Counted from the first letter of the stretch, positions 1-9,996 are shown. The stretch is 64,000 bases of DNA from Streptosporangium album (GCF_014203795.1 NZ_JACHJU010000002.1:372001-436000); one strand, 5' to 3'. Program-made: numbers and translations. The notes: a model not told the origin generated them from the sequence alone.

Positions 1-916
1 GCATCAGCACCGCTTCGTAGCAGCCCTGCCCGTGCCCGTTGAGCAGGGGCGCGCTGCTGCCGAAGCGGCGGATGTAGCGCTCGCCGAGGCTCAGGCTGTC
101 GTCGGTGACCATGCTGGCGAAGTAGCCCATCGCCCCGTAGAGCTCGCCGGTCGCATCCCCGCCGATGCCGAGCAGGCCGTGCTCCTCCAGCGCTCCGCAG
201 AGTCTCGGGCACGACAGTCCGGCCGCGGTGAAGGCCCGGTTGAAGGTGACGAGGTCACTGCCGATCAGGCTGAGCAGTACGGCGTCGGCCCGGCTGGTGG
301 CGAGCCGTTCCAGGATCCGGGGGAGATCGCGCATGCCGTACGGCACGAACCGCTCGCCGACGACCGTGACGTTGCGGGCGGCGAGGTGGCGGCGGGCCGC
401 CTCGTGGACCAGACGCGGCCAGATGTAGTCGTTGCCGAGCAGGAACCACCTGCGGGCGCGCCGGCGCTCGATGAGCCAGTCGATACCCGGCCGGAGCTGG
501 CGGTCAGGCGTCTCGCCCAGGAAGTAGACCCCGGGCGTGTGACCGCCCCCCTCGTACGGCGGGGCGTAGACGAACGGCGCCCGCCCGGCCAGCGCCCGGA
601 CCACCGCGATCCGCACGTCACTGCCGTGGGTGCCGACCACCGCGTCGATCGCTCCGCTGTCCGCGAGCATCCCGACCTCGGCGGACACCCGCCGCGCGGG
701 GCGGCCACCGTCGATCAGAACCAGCTCGATCGGCCTGCCGAGCATCCCGCCCGCGAGGTTGACCTCGTCGGCGGCGAGGATCGCACAGTTGATCGCACAT
801 GGTCCCACCAGGCCGAGGACCCCGGAGACCGGCACCACAAGTCCAACGCGCAGGGCGTCGCTCTGGATGAGCTGGGCTTCCAGAGGATCGATGACCGGTG
901 TGACGGCTTCTGCCAC
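1..916 (-). CDS. Periplasmic-binding-protein-type ligand sensor/ABC substrate-binding protein, 3' end outside window
   Basis: The reverse frame is open from a GTG at 916 to the window edge and reads as a type I periplasmic binding fold of the Leu/amide/urea-binding kind (Peripla_BP_5/6). It has an early LRVGLVVPVSG strand, then ILAADEVNLAGGMLGRPIEL, VVGTHGSDVRIAV and a central WFLLGNDYIWPR strand. A GGGAGGA lies about 12 nt before the GTG; no ATG fits. No clear signal peptide is seen, so it may be a cytoplasmic ligand-sensing paralogue (AmiC-like) rather than a secreted binding protein. It diverges from the MarR gene at 989, leaving about 70 bp that must hold both promoters. The C-terminus is missing. 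Confidence 0.7.
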   Translation of the reverse strand, partial: MAEAVTPVIDPLEAQLIQSDALRVGLVVPVSGVLGLVGPCAINCAILAADEVNLAGGMLGRPIELVLIDGGRPARRVSAEVGMLADSGAIDAVVGTHGSDVRIAVVRALAGRAPFVYAPPYEGGGHTPGVYFLGETPDRQLRPGIDWLIERRRARRWFLLGNDYIWPRLVHEAARRHLAARNVTVVGERFVPYGMRDLPRILERLATSRADAVLLSLIGSDLVTFNRAFTAAGLSCPRLCGALEEHGLLGIGGDATGELYGAMGYFASMVTDDSLSLGERYIRRFGSSAPLLNGHGQGCYEAVLM

Positions 917-988
917 ACAGACGAGTATCCTCCCAAAAGAAGCCTTGGCAGACCTTTTATGCAACTGGGATAAAGGCGGGAGCCTCAC

Positions 989-1468
989 GTGGTGACGACC
1001 GGACTGGGATCCTCGCTCGCCTACCTGCTCAGCAGGGCAGAGCGCAGCGTCAACCGCGGTCTCGCCGCCGCGGTGACCGCCGAGGATGTCACGGTCGAAC
1101 AGTGGCGCATCCTGCGTGCCCTGGCCGACGGGCGGGGGCACTCGATGGGCGATCTCGCCGAGGCCGTGCTGATGCCGCATCCGACGCTGACCAAGGCGAT
1201 CGACCGGTTCATCGACCGCTCGCTCGTCTACCGGGGGCACGATCCGGCCGACCGGCGCAAGGTCGCGGTCTTCCTGTCCGACCGGGGGGCCGAGCTGCTC
1301 GCCCGGGTGGAGGGCGGGGTGGCCGGCCACCACCGGCTGATCGAGGCCGCCTACGGCACCGAGCGCACCGAGCAGCTGATGCATGACCTGCACAGGCTGG
1401 TCGTGGCCCTGGACGAGCCCTCCCGATCCGTCGCGGGGCCGGAGCCGGCCGATCCCGCCCGTTCGTGA
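989..1468 (+). CDS. MarR family transcriptional regulator
   Basis: A 159-residue winged-helix protein of MarR size. The recognition helix region is LAEAVLMPHPTLTKAIDRF, followed by the wing DRSLVYRGHDPADRRKVAVF (DxRxK/R wing signature typical of MarR). It begins at GTG 989 after GGCGGGAG; a second GTG follows at once. It is divergent from the binding-protein gene, which is the obvious regulatory target and may also provide the ligand link. It runs convergently into the glutamate dehydrogenase gene. Effector unknown. Confidence 0.85.
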   Translation: MVTTGLGSSLAYLLSRAERSVNRGLAAAVTAEDVTVEQWRILRALADGRGHSMGDLAEAVLMPHPTLTKAIDRFIDRSLVYRGHDPADRRKVAVFLSDRGAELLARVEGGVAGHHRLIEAAYGTERTEQLMHDLHRLVVALDEPSRSVAGPEPADPARS

Positions 1469-1506
1469 CGCGCCCGGCATGGCCGGAGCGTCTTCCGCCG
1501 GTGGAG

Positions 1507-1542
1507 GGCCCGGCCTCCCGGGTCCGCCGGGGAGACCGGGCC
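1507..1542. terminator. GC-rich hairpin between convergent genes
   Basis: GGCCCGG (1507-1513) pairs with CCGGGCC (1536-1542), with further C/G pairing inside. It lies between the convergent MarR and glutamate dehydrogenase stop codons. There is no U-tract, which is usual in actinomycetes; it could serve both strands. Confidence 0.45.
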
Positions 1543-1548
1543 GGTCCG

Positions 1549-2835
<1,287 letters not shown>

Positions 2836-3088
2836 GAAGGAGAGCCTCCGTACGGGAGCGGAGCGCCGTTGCTCCGCTCAGGGCTGCTGGTAATGATCAC
2901 ACGATTGCCGGAGTCTTTGCCGGGTCGTGTGAAACTTTGCGTACTTGTGGATGCGTTTTGTGTCTTTCCTCACTTCCGGATTGCTCTGTCGTTATCGATC
3001 AGAGCGGATGGGCACGGTGAGGGCAACGCGCCAATATGGCAGGCTGCCGTTGGCATGCCTGCCGTTCTGTAGTGCTGAAGGGATCAAC

Positions 3089-4651
3089 GTGCCGGAACTT
3101 GTGGTCGGGCCACTGCTGCGTTACGTGAATGAGACCAGCGCATCGGTGTGGGTGGAGACCAGCGAGCCGTGCGAGGTGACGGTCGAGGTCGGTGAGGCAC
3201 GGTCACAGGCGCTGACGTTCACCGTGCACGGCCACCACTACGCGATCGTGGACGTCGCCGCCGAGGGCGCCTACCAGGTCCGGCTGGCCGGGGAGACCGT
3301 GTGGCCCCTGCCGGACCAGCGGCCCGGCCGTATCCGCTTTCTCGGCCCCGGCGGACCGAACCGGGTGGTGTTCGGCTCCTGCCGGACCAGCGTGCCGCAT
3401 GACACGATGCACATCGTCTCGCACGGGGTCGACGTCCTGCGTGCGTACGGCCGCAGCATGATGGACAGCCCCGAGGAGGAGTGGCCCGACATGCTGCTCC
3501 TGCTCGGCGACCAGGTCTACGCCGACGAGCCGTCGGTGGAGATGCTGAAGTTCATCAAGGACCGCAGGGACGGCGAGCCGGTGGGTGAGATCGCCGACTT
3601 CGAGGAGTACGCCGAGCTGTACCGGCAGGCGTGGACCGACCCGGAGATCCGCTGGATCCTCTCGACGGTGCCCAGCGCGATGATCTTCGATGACCACGAC
3701 CTGCGCGACGACTTCAACACCTCCGCCTCCTGGCGCGAGAAGATGGCTGCGGTCTCCTGGTGGCCGCGCCGGGTGGCCTCCGGGCTCGGCGCCTACTGGA
3801 TCTACCAGCACCTGGGCAACATGTCACCGGATGAGCGCTCCTCGGACAAGCTGCTCAGCAAGCTGTGCGCGGCCGAGGGCGACGGGGGCGAGGCGCTCGA
3901 CACCTTCGCCCGGCGCGCCTACGACGTCCCCGCCGACAACCGGTGGAGCTACTCCCGCGACCTCGGCGGCACCCGCCTGATCATGCTCGACTCCCGCTGC
4001 GCCCGGCAGCTCACGCAGGGGGACCGGCGCATGATCGACCCGGTGGAGTGGGAGTGGCTGACCGAGGAGCTCCGCAGGGGCGGGGTGGAGCGCTTCGTGA
4101 TCGGCACGTCGGTGCCGTTCCTGCTCCCGGCCGGCATCCACCACATCCAGAACTGGAACGAGGCGCTGGCCCAGGGTGCCTGGGGCAGGACGGCGGCCCG
4201 CTGGTCCGAGGCGCTCCGCCAGGCCGTCGACCTGGAGCACTGGGCGGCCTTCCGGCGTTCCTTCGAGGACCTGTCCGAACTGCTGGCCGGGACGGGGAAG
4301 CCGGTGATCGTGCTCTCCGGCGACGTGCACTACTCCTACGTGGCCAAGGCCAAGGGGCTGCCCGTCTACCAGCTCGTCTGCTCCCCGATCCGCAACCCGC
4401 TGAGCCGTACGCTCCGCCTGGCCAACATCGTCGCCCAGTTCGGCGTCGCCACACTGATCGGCGGCTGGCTCTCCCGCCTGGCCAGGATCCCCAGACCTCC
4501 GTTCAAGTGGCGGATCACCAACGGTCCCTGGTTCTCCAACGCGCTGGCCACCCTGTCCCTGGACACCACACCCCTGTCCGTCCGCTGGGACACCGCCACC
4601 GGGACCAACCTGTCGGAGGTCACCACCGTGGAGCTCCCCGACCACGGTTGA
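3089..4651 (+). CDS. PhoD-like alkaline phosphatase family metallophosphoesterase
   Basis: A 520-residue protein with the PhoD metallophosphatase order: a beta-sandwich N-terminal domain (residues 1-80), VVFGSCRTS near 97, LLLGDQVYADE near 138 (metal ligands), MIFDDHDLRDDF near 200, and LSGDVHYSY near 412. I chose GTG 3089 (MPELVVGPLL) because GAAGGGA lies just upstream and the homologous N-terminus begins there; an in-frame start at 2945 would add 48 unlikely residues. No Tat or Sec signal is visible, unlike secreted PhoD, so the protein is probably cytoplasmic or uses another route. It is convergent with rocD across a strong terminator. Substrate (phosphodiester or phosphomonoester) unknown. 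Confidence 0.85.
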   Translation: MPELVVGPLLRYVNETSASVWVETSEPCEVTVEVGEARSQALTFTVHGHHYAIVDVAAEGAYQVRLAGETVWPLPDQRPGRIRFLGPGGPNRVVFGSCRTSVPHDTMHIVSHGVDVLRAYGRSMMDSPEEEWPDMLLLLGDQVYADEPSVEMLKFIKDRRDGEPVGEIADFEEYAELYRQAWTDPEIRWILSTVPSAMIFDDHDLRDDFNTSASWREKMAAVSWWPRRVASGLGAYWIYQHLGNMSPDERSSDKLLSKLCAAEGDGGEALDTFARRAYDVPADNRWSYSRDLGGTRLIMLDSRCARQLTQGDRRMIDPVEWEWLTEELRRGGVERFVIGTSVPFLLPAGIHHIQNWNEALAQGAWGRTAARWSEALRQAVDLEHWAAFRRSFEDLSELLAGTGKPVIVLSGDVHYSYVAKAKGLPVYQLVCSPIRNPLSRTLRLANIVAQFGVATLIGGWLSRLARIPRPPFKWRITNGPWFSNALATLSLDTTPLSVRWDTATGTNLSEVTTVELPDHG

Positions 4652-4667
4652 CGGACCCCCGGAACCG

Positions 4668-4699
4668 GTACGGCCCGCGCCCCGGGGCGCGGGCCGTAC
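4668..4699. terminator. Bidirectional rho-independent-like terminator
   Basis: A perfect 14-bp GC stem (4668-4681 with 4686-4699) with loop CCGG sits between the convergent phosphatase and rocD genes. Confidence 0.8.
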
Positions 4700-4705
4700 G
4701 GAGGA

Positions 4706-5917
4706 TCACTTCGCGAACTCGGCGAGGGCGTCGGCGAGCTGGTCGACGGCCCAGAGGAGGTCCTCCTCGGAGACGACGATCGGCGGGGCCAGGCGGATGG
4801 TGGAGCCGTGGGTGTCCTTGGCGAGGACACCGCGGCGCATCAGCGCCTTGGAGATCTCGCGCCCGGTCGCCAGGGAGGGGTCGATGTCGATACCCGCCCA
4901 CAGGCCGCGGCCGCGCACGGTCACCACGCCCTGCCCGATGAGGCCGCGCAGCCTCTCGTGCAGGACCGCTCCGAGCTCCTTGGCCCGTGCCTGATACTCG
5001 CCGGTGTTGAGGAGCTCGATGACCGCGCATGCCACCGCGCAGGCGAGCGGGTTGCCGCCGAAGGTGGATCCGTGCTGGCCCGGCCTGATCACGCCGAGGA
5101 TGTCCTCGTTGGCGGTGATCGCCGAGACCGGGACGACCCCGCCGCCCAGAGCCTTGCCCAGCACGTAGATGTCGGGGACGACCCCCTCGTGGTCGCAGGC
5201 GAAGGTGTCGCCGGTGCGGCCGAGACCGGACTGGATCTCGTCGGCGATCATCAGGATGTTCTCGGCGGTGCAGAGCTCGCGGACCTGGGTGAGATAGCCG
5301 TCCGGCGGGACCAGCACGCCGGCCTCGCCCTGGATGGGCTCCAGCAGCACCGCGACGGTGTTGGCGTCGACGGCCTCGCGGATCGCCTCGACGGAGCCGT
5401 ACTTCACGACCGTGAAGCCCGGGGTGTAGGGGCCGAAACCGTCGTGGGCGTCGGGGTCGGTGGAGAAGCTGATGATCGTGGTGGTGCGGCCGTGGAAGTT
5501 GTCCTCCATCACGATGATGTTGGCCTGCTCCGGGGCGACGCCCTTGACCTCGTAGCCCCACTTGCGGGCCACCTTGATCGCGGTCTCCACGGCCTCGGCG
5601 CCGGTGTTCATCGGCAGGACCATTTCCTTGCCGGTGAGGTCGCCCAGCCCGGCGGCAAAGGCGGCGAACTGGTCGTGGAAGAAGGCGCGGCTGGTCAGGG
5701 TGAGCTTGGCCAGCTGCTGCTGCGCCGCCTCAACGATCTTCGGATTGCCGTGGCCGAAGTTCAGCGAGGAGTAACCGGACAGGCAGTCCAGGAACCGCTT
5801 GCCCTCCACGTCGGTCACCCAGGCGCCCTGCGCCTCGTGGATCACGATGGGGAGCGGGTGGTAGTTGTGCGCGCTGCGGCGTTCGCTGAGCTCGATGAAC
5901 TGGTCTGTGGTGGTCAT
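4706..5917 (-). CDS. rocD: Ornithine--oxo-acid (delta) aminotransferase RocD
   Basis: A 403-residue class III PLP aminotransferase converting ornithine plus 2-oxoglutarate to glutamate-5-semialdehyde plus glutamate. Typical segments are YSSLNFGHGNPKI, MNTGAEAVETAIKVARKWGY, EDNFHGRTTTIISFSTD, IADEIQSGLGRTG (cofactor Asp) and YVLGKALGGG (Schiff-base lysine). The start is ATG 5917 (MTTTDQFIEL); a longer in-frame start at 5977 would overlap the upstream gene and adds residues with no family counterpart. It lies 43 nt downstream of the guanidine hydrolase gene on the same strand, so one transcript can take arginine to ornithine to glutamate semialdehyde if the upstream enzyme releases ornithine. 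Confidence 0.92.
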   Translation of the reverse strand: MTTTDQFIELSERRSAHNYHPLPIVIHEAQGAWVTDVEGKRFLDCLSGYSSLNFGHGNPKIVEAAQQQLAKLTLTSRAFFHDQFAAFAAGLGDLTGKEMVLPMNTGAEAVETAIKVARKWGYEVKGVAPEQANIIVMEDNFHGRTTTIISFSTDPDAHDGFGPYTPGFTVVKYGSVEAIREAVDANTVAVLLEPIQGEAGVLVPPDGYLTQVRELCTAENILMIADEIQSGLGRTGDTFACDHEGVVPDIYVLGKALGGGVVPVSAITANEDILGVIRPGQHGSTFGGNPLACAVACAVIELLNTGEYQARAKELGAVLHERLRGLIGQGVVTVRGRGLWAGIDIDPSLATGREISKALMRRGVLAKDTHGSTIRLAPPIVVSEEDLLWAVDQLADALAEFAK

Positions 5918-5960
5918 CCGATATTCGCCGTTTCTTTGCTTTTGGCTGCTATGTCTACTT

Positions 5961-6755
5961 TCATCCCCGAATCTCAAGCGTGCAGCACTTCGGCCCGCCG
6001 CCCGCTTTGCGCAGCTCCGACAGGTCGACCGGGATGACCTCGAAACCGTGGCGCTTGAGCTCCAGCTGGAGGTTGGCCGCCTCGAGGTTGATCACCACGT
6101 GGGTGCCGTCGCTGACCGCGTTGAGGCCCAGCACGGTCGCGTCGCTCTCATCCGCGACGACCGCGTCGGGGAACAGGTTCTTTAGCACTTCCTGGCTCCC
6201 CGCCGAGAAGGCCCCCGGGAAGTATGCCACGTTATGTCCGTTTAGCGGGAACAGTGCGGTGTCCAGGTGGTAGAAGCGGGGGTCCACCAGCTGCAGCGTT
6301 ACCACCGGGCGGCCGAGGAACTCCTGGGCCTCCTTGTGCGCGGTGATGTTCGTGCGGAACCCCGTCCCGGCCAGCACCAGGTGGTCGAGAGTGAGGAAGT
6401 CTCCCTCGCCCTCGTTGGTGAAGGCCGCCTCGTGCACCCGGTCGTAGCCGTTGGCGACGAACCACTTCAGATACGCCGGCCCCTCGGCGGCACGCTCCTG
6501 GTGAGCGAACCGCGCGCCGTACACCCGGCCGTCGACGACGAGCGCGCCGTTGGCGGCGAAGACCATGTCCGGCAGGCCCTCCACCGGGTCGATCAGGCTG
6601 ACCCGGTGCCCGAGCTCCTCATAGGCGCTCTTGAGCCCCTCCCACTGCCGGACCGCCACCTTGCGGTCGGCACCGGCTTCGGGGTCCATCCACGGGTTGA
6701 TCGCATACTCAACCGCAAAGTAGTCGGGCCGGCACATGAGATAGTGCTTGGTCAT
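5961..6755 (-). CDS. Amidinotransferase-fold guanidine hydrolase (annotated as DDAH; ArgZ/AgrE-like arginine dihydrolase more likely)
   Basis: A 264-residue pentein-fold enzyme starting at ATG 6755 (MTKHYLMCRPDY), with GGAG 7 nt upstream; the longer ORF start at 6794 lacks support. Seen: INPWMDP near residue 19, PDMVFAANGALV near 64, RFYHLDTALFPL near 165, YFPGAF and a C-terminal GGGPKCCTLEIRG carrying the nucleophilic cysteine. Homologues beside rocD are usually named dimethylargininase. The INPWM, VFxAN, FYHLDT and YxPGAF pattern is, from memory, that of the N-terminal domain of cyanobacterial ArgZ/AgrE, which hydrolyses arginine to ornithine, CO2 and two NH3. Ornithine is the RocD substrate, so the context favours dihydrolase activity. 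This is inference. Confidence 0.82.
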   Translation of the reverse strand: MTKHYLMCRPDYFAVEYAINPWMDPEAGADRKVAVRQWEGLKSAYEELGHRVSLIDPVEGLPDMVFAANGALVVDGRVYGARFAHQERAAEGPAYLKWFVANGYDRVHEAAFTNEGEGDFLTLDHLVLAGTGFRTNITAHKEAQEFLGRPVVTLQLVDPRFYHLDTALFPLNGHNVAYFPGAFSAGSQEVLKNLFPDAVVADESDATVLGLNAVSDGTHVVINLEAANLQLELKRHGFEVIPVDLSELRKAGGGPKCCTLEIRG

Positions 6756-6836
6756 GGGGGAGCTCCGCAAAGGATGTCGTGGTGGGGATGGCAACAGCCT
6801 AGGAACGGAGGTTCGCGCGGGCCAAGAGTCCGATCG

Positions 6837-6861
6837 TGCGCGTTTGCGCAGCTCTCTTGCG
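6837..6861. promoter_or_regulatory. Possible Lrp/AsnC operator upstream of the arginine-catabolic genes
   Basis: TGCGC-N4-GCGCA (6837-6850) is a perfect inverted repeat; TTGCG recurs 13 bp further on (6857). It lies between the Lrp/AsnC gene and the guanidine hydrolase start, where such a regulator would act. Motif family not verified. Confidence 0.35.
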
Positions 6862-6865
6862 TGTT

Positions 6866-7354
6866 TCAGGTAATCGACGGCGATCCGTTGTGTGTGGTGA
6901 TCAACGGGGCGTCGATCAGCCGGGAGAGCACGATGGAGCTCTTGGTCCGCACCACGAACGGCTCCGAGGCGATGCGCTCGATCACCTGCTCCACATGGCG
7001 CACGTCGGTTGCCCTGACGTGCAGCAACGCGTCGGCCTCACCGGTGATGGTGCACGCGGAGACCACCTCGGGAAGGCGGGCGACGGCCACCCCGATCTCC
7101 GCCGGAGAGGTTTTGCCCGCGCAGAAAAGCTCCACGTAGGCCTCGGTGGTCCAGCCGAGCGCCGCGGGCTCCACCCTCGCGGTGAACCCGGTGATCGCCC
7201 CCGTCTCGCGTAGCCGATCCACCCGCCGTTTCACCGCCGACGCCGACAGGCCCACCCTCTGCCCGATCTCCGCATAGGTGCTGCGGGCGTCCTCGACGAG
7301 CGCCCCGATGATGTCACGATCCAGCCGATCCAGTTCCACGCTGCTTTGTAACAC
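6866..7354 (-). CDS. Lrp/AsnC family transcriptional regulator
   Basis: A 162-residue feast/famine regulator. The N-terminal helix-turn-helix is LDRDIIGALVEDARSTYAEI then GLSASAVKRRVDRLRETGAI; the C-terminal RAM/AsnC ligand domain includes VVSACTITGEADALLHVRA. It sits immediately upstream of, and in the same orientation as, the arginine hydrolase-rocD pair, so it is likely their amino-acid-responsive regulator. GTG 7354 was kept as start; GTG 7339 (VELDRLDRDI) would remove five residues and is equally possible. Confidence 0.88.
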   Translation of the reverse strand: MLQSSVELDRLDRDIIGALVEDARSTYAEIGQRVGLSASAVKRRVDRLRETGAITGFTARVEPAALGWTTEAYVELFCAGKTSPAEIGVAVARLPEVVSACTITGEADALLHVRATDVRHVEQVIERIASEPFVVRTKSSIVLSRLIDAPLITTHNGSPSIT

Positions 7355-7520
7355 ACCACTTCACGCCGTTCGGCAACGCGGTGGGCCGCGCCGGTCGTGA
7401 AACGGCGGACGGCCCCTCCACGACGCGGAAAACGGGTGGCCTCTCCGCGACGCGGAAAGAGGGCCGCGACGGAATGTCACGACCCTCTTCTGCGGTCCCC
7501 GGCCATCCGGATGTCGCGCG

Positions 7521-7570
7521 CCTCAGGCGGGCTCAGGCGGGCTCGGATGCGCTCAGGCGGGCTCGGCCTC
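7521..7570. repeat. 10-bp direct tandem repeat over the 3' end of the DUF5941 gene
   Basis: Five 10-bp units related to GCTCAGGCGG run across the stop codon of the gene ending at 7553. Because 10 is not a multiple of three, each unit places a TCA (minus-strand TGA) in a different frame. Confidence 0.6.
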
Positions 7571-8260
7571 GCCCGTGGCCTGCTCCATTGCCTCTTCCGG
7601 AGACGCCTCCAGGTCGTCGCCTGCCTGGGCGAGCGCCGACTGCTTGTCCAGGCGGACCCAGCTCGTCACGCTCTCGATGGCGAACAGCACGCCGAGGTAG
7701 AGGGTGAGCGCGGCCAGCACCCAGGTCAGCACCCCGAACGCGGCGCCGGCACCGATCAGCAGCAGCCGGAGCTCCCAGCCCAGTCCGGCCTTGAACACCC
7801 AGTCGGGCGGCCAGATGCTCTGCCGGGTCCGGTACACCGTGTCGTAGGTGTGGTAGCCGATCACGTAGATCAGCACGAAGAGCAGCCACTTGGGCGCGTC
7901 CGCGGCCAGGCCGATCAGGATGATCGTGAGGAACTCGATGGTCCGGATCAGCGGCGGCATCAGCCAGTCGAGCCTGCCCAGGTGGTCACGGGCCACGGTC
8001 GGCAGCACCAGGGCCACCATGACCAGGACCGGGACGAGCAGGACCGGGCCCTCGTCCAGCATCCCGCTCACCGCCATCGCGACGATCGCGAGCAGCGCGG
8101 CGAGCGCGGCCGGCACCGGGGGCAGCCCCGGCCCCACCTTGTCGCGGAGCGCCATCACCAGCGGGCCGTCGTCCCGGTAGGCGAGCAGCCGCGCGGTCTG
8201 GATGCGCAGCCGTTCCTCGTAGGGGTCGGGGACGGGGCTGGTCTGCGGCTGGGTGATCAT
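7553..8260 (-). CDS. DUF5941-type integral membrane protein
   Basis: A 235-residue protein with a soluble N-terminus (PDPYEERLRIQTARLLAYRD), about six hydrophobic segments between residues 45 and 200, and an acidic C-terminal tail. It resembles the DUF5941 region found at the C-terminus of actinobacterial CDP-alcohol phosphatidyltransferase proteins. The ATG at 8260 overlaps the stop of the upstream phosphatidyltransferase (ATGA), so the pair are translationally coupled halves of what is often one polypeptide. The polar RTIEF...YHTYDTVYR region may be functional. Exact role unknown. Confidence 0.7.
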   Translation of the reverse strand: MITQPQTSPVPDPYEERLRIQTARLLAYRDDGPLVMALRDKVGPGLPPVPAALAALLAIVAMAVSGMLDEGPVLLVPVLVMVALVLPTVARDHLGRLDWLMPPLIRTIEFLTIILIGLAADAPKWLLFVLIYVIGYHTYDTVYRTRQSIWPPDWVFKAGLGWELRLLLIGAGAAFGVLTWVLAALTLYLGVLFAIESVTSWVRLDKQSALAQAGDDLEASPEEAMEQATGEAEPA

Positions 8261-9834
8261 GCGAGTGACCTCATCAGACGTCCGGTGAGCGTGTAGGTGG
8301 CGGCGATACCGCCCCAGATGATCAGCGTGAGGAAGGTGACCCGGGCGTCGAAGAGGGCGCTGACGATGGCGATGGCGGCGAAGCGCTCACCGATCGGGAA
8401 GACGATCATCTTGCGGGCCCAGTAAACGGCCCGGTACTTGCCCGCCTTGCTCCACATCTTCAGCAGCCCCCTGATCCCGCCGCTGCGCGCGATCTTGCGC
8501 TGCTCCAGCGCCGCGCGCAGCTCGGTGTCGGCGCTGATCGTCAGCGACACCGAGGGCAGCGGCGACGGGGGCTTGCGCCGGTTGGCAGCGCCGAACGAGA
8601 AGTCCAGCAGGTGCTTGCCGGACTGCAGGCTCAGCGCGATCAGCGCCAGCGTCCACACGTCACCCACGCCGGAGACGGCCGCGCCGACCGCCAGGCCGGC
8701 GAAGACCACATACTCCTTGAAGCGGTCGAAGGTGGCGTCCAGCCAGGCCCCGAGCACGCCGAACTTGCGGGCGTAACGTGCGACCTGCCCGTCCACGCAG
8801 TCGAACACGAACGCGAAGTAGATCAGGACGCCGCCGGCGACCATCCCGGCCCGCGCGCCGGTGGCGAAGCACGCCGCCGCGGCCACGCCCAGGGCGATGG
8901 AGATCAATGTGACCTGGTTGGGCGTCAGTCCCCTGCGGGCCGCCCAGCGGGCGATGAATCGGGAGTAGGTGCTGACGAAATAGGTGGTGAAGAAGCCGTC
9001 GGCGCCCTTGACCGCGTTGTTCAGCCGGGCCCTGTCCTCGTTGATCATGGACATCTCGGCCGCCGACTCGTCGGCCTGCTCCTGGCTGACCAGCCGGCGG
9101 AAGAACAGGTCGCGACGGCCTCGGATGCCGACCGAGACGCCTCGCCGTACCAACCCCAGGACCAGGAGCTGGACCAGGTCGTCCTCGGGGCCGAGCAGGT
9201 GCGCCATGTCGGCGAGCTCGCGGGCGGCCTCGGCCAGTGTGGGCGCGTGCTTGTGGTGCAGGTGCAGCGGGCCGAGCAGGACGGCGTTGGGCCGGGTCAC
9301 CGCGTGGTAGGCCGAGCCCACCGAGATCACCCGGGACTTGCTGGCGCGCGCCCGGACCGGCAGGTCTTCCCAGGTCCGGTCGCCGATCTCCGGCTCCGCC
9401 TCGTCGATCGGGACGTCGGGGACGATGGTGTCGCCGTTCTCGTCCTCTTCGTGGGGCTCCTTGGCGATCAGCGCGAGCGCTCCGCGCTTCGACTTGGTGA
9501 TCTGGTAGATCAGCTCGTCGTGGATAAGGGAGTTGGCCGGGAGGATGAGCAGGTTCTCCGTGGCGTGCTCGACCGCGTCGGCCACGGCACGCAGGTCGCC
9601 GGCGAGGTCGGAGGTCTCGACGAGACTGCCGGGGAAGCCCCGGTAGGCCGGGGCGTCGCCGGTGCGGGCGATCGTCACCGGCGCGGAGTCGAGCGAGGCG
9701 AGCTGGCCGTGCAGCTTGCCGATCACAGTGGGGCAGCCGGGGAGCGCGGGCAGAGTCAGCGCGGCGGGCGGCGTCGACTGAGCCGGAGCGGCATCGGGGC
9801 CGGGCGATGAGCCCAGCAGGACCACGCGGGGCAT
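8257..9834 (-). CDS. CDP-alcohol phosphatidyltransferase with N-terminal nucleotidyltransferase-like domain
   Basis: A 525-residue membrane enzyme. The catalytic CDP-AP motif D-x2-DG-x2-AR-x8-G-x3-D-x3-D is complete (DCVDGQVARYARKFG...LDATFD), followed by several membrane helices. The first ~250 residues start MPRVVLLGSSPG, have NTP-transferase-like strands (LLILPANSLIHDELIYQITK) and probably represent a sugar-phosphate cytidylyl/nucleotidyltransferase-like domain, as in IPCT-DIPP synthase fusions. ATG 9834 was chosen because it follows GAAAGGG and begins the conserved domain; an ORF extension to 10038 is not supported. Lipid or inositol-type product unknown. It is divergent from recO. Confidence 0.8.
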   Translation of the reverse strand: MPRVVLLGSSPGPDAAPAQSTPPAALTLPALPGCPTVIGKLHGQLASLDSAPVTIARTGDAPAYRGFPGSLVETSDLAGDLRAVADAVEHATENLLILPANSLIHDELIYQITKSKRGALALIAKEPHEEDENGDTIVPDVPIDEAEPEIGDRTWEDLPVRARASKSRVISVGSAYHAVTRPNAVLLGPLHLHHKHAPTLAEAARELADMAHLLGPEDDLVQLLVLGLVRRGVSVGIRGRRDLFFRRLVSQEQADESAAEMSMINEDRARLNNAVKGADGFFTTYFVSTYSRFIARWAARRGLTPNQVTLISIALGVAAAACFATGARAGMVAGGVLIYFAFVFDCVDGQVARYARKFGVLGAWLDATFDRFKEYVVFAGLAVGAAVSGVGDVWTLALIALSLQSGKHLLDFSFGAANRRKPPSPLPSVSLTISADTELRAALEQRKIARSGGIRGLLKMWSKAGKYRAVYWARKMIVFPIGERFAAIAIVSALFDARVTFLTLIIWGGIAATYTLTGRLMRSLA

Positions 9835-9996
9835 GGCACCCTTTCGTGCGGGGGCGGGGTAAAACGTGGCGCGGGGAGGTCGCCAGAGGTCAAAGTTTAG
9901 TGAGTTTTGGATGAACAACATGCACCCGTGATCCATCTGTGCCACTTGATCATGATTGAAACGCTGACACGTAGGGCATCCCACTAGACTGACCCG

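Noticed and set aside
32-973. 313-residue plus-strand ORF and overlapping plus/minus ORFs across the first kilobase
   Set aside because: Composition is that of antisense shadows of the minus-strand binding-protein gene, which has recognisable fold motifs and runs off the window edge.
2945-3088. Upstream extension of the PhoD-like ORF
   Set aside because: The SD and family homology point to GTG 3089; the extension is not conserved-looking.
7380-7480. Direct repeats CGACGCGGAAA suggesting a CRISPR or array
   Set aside because: Only two irregular copies without spacers; no CRISPR array is present anywhere in the window.
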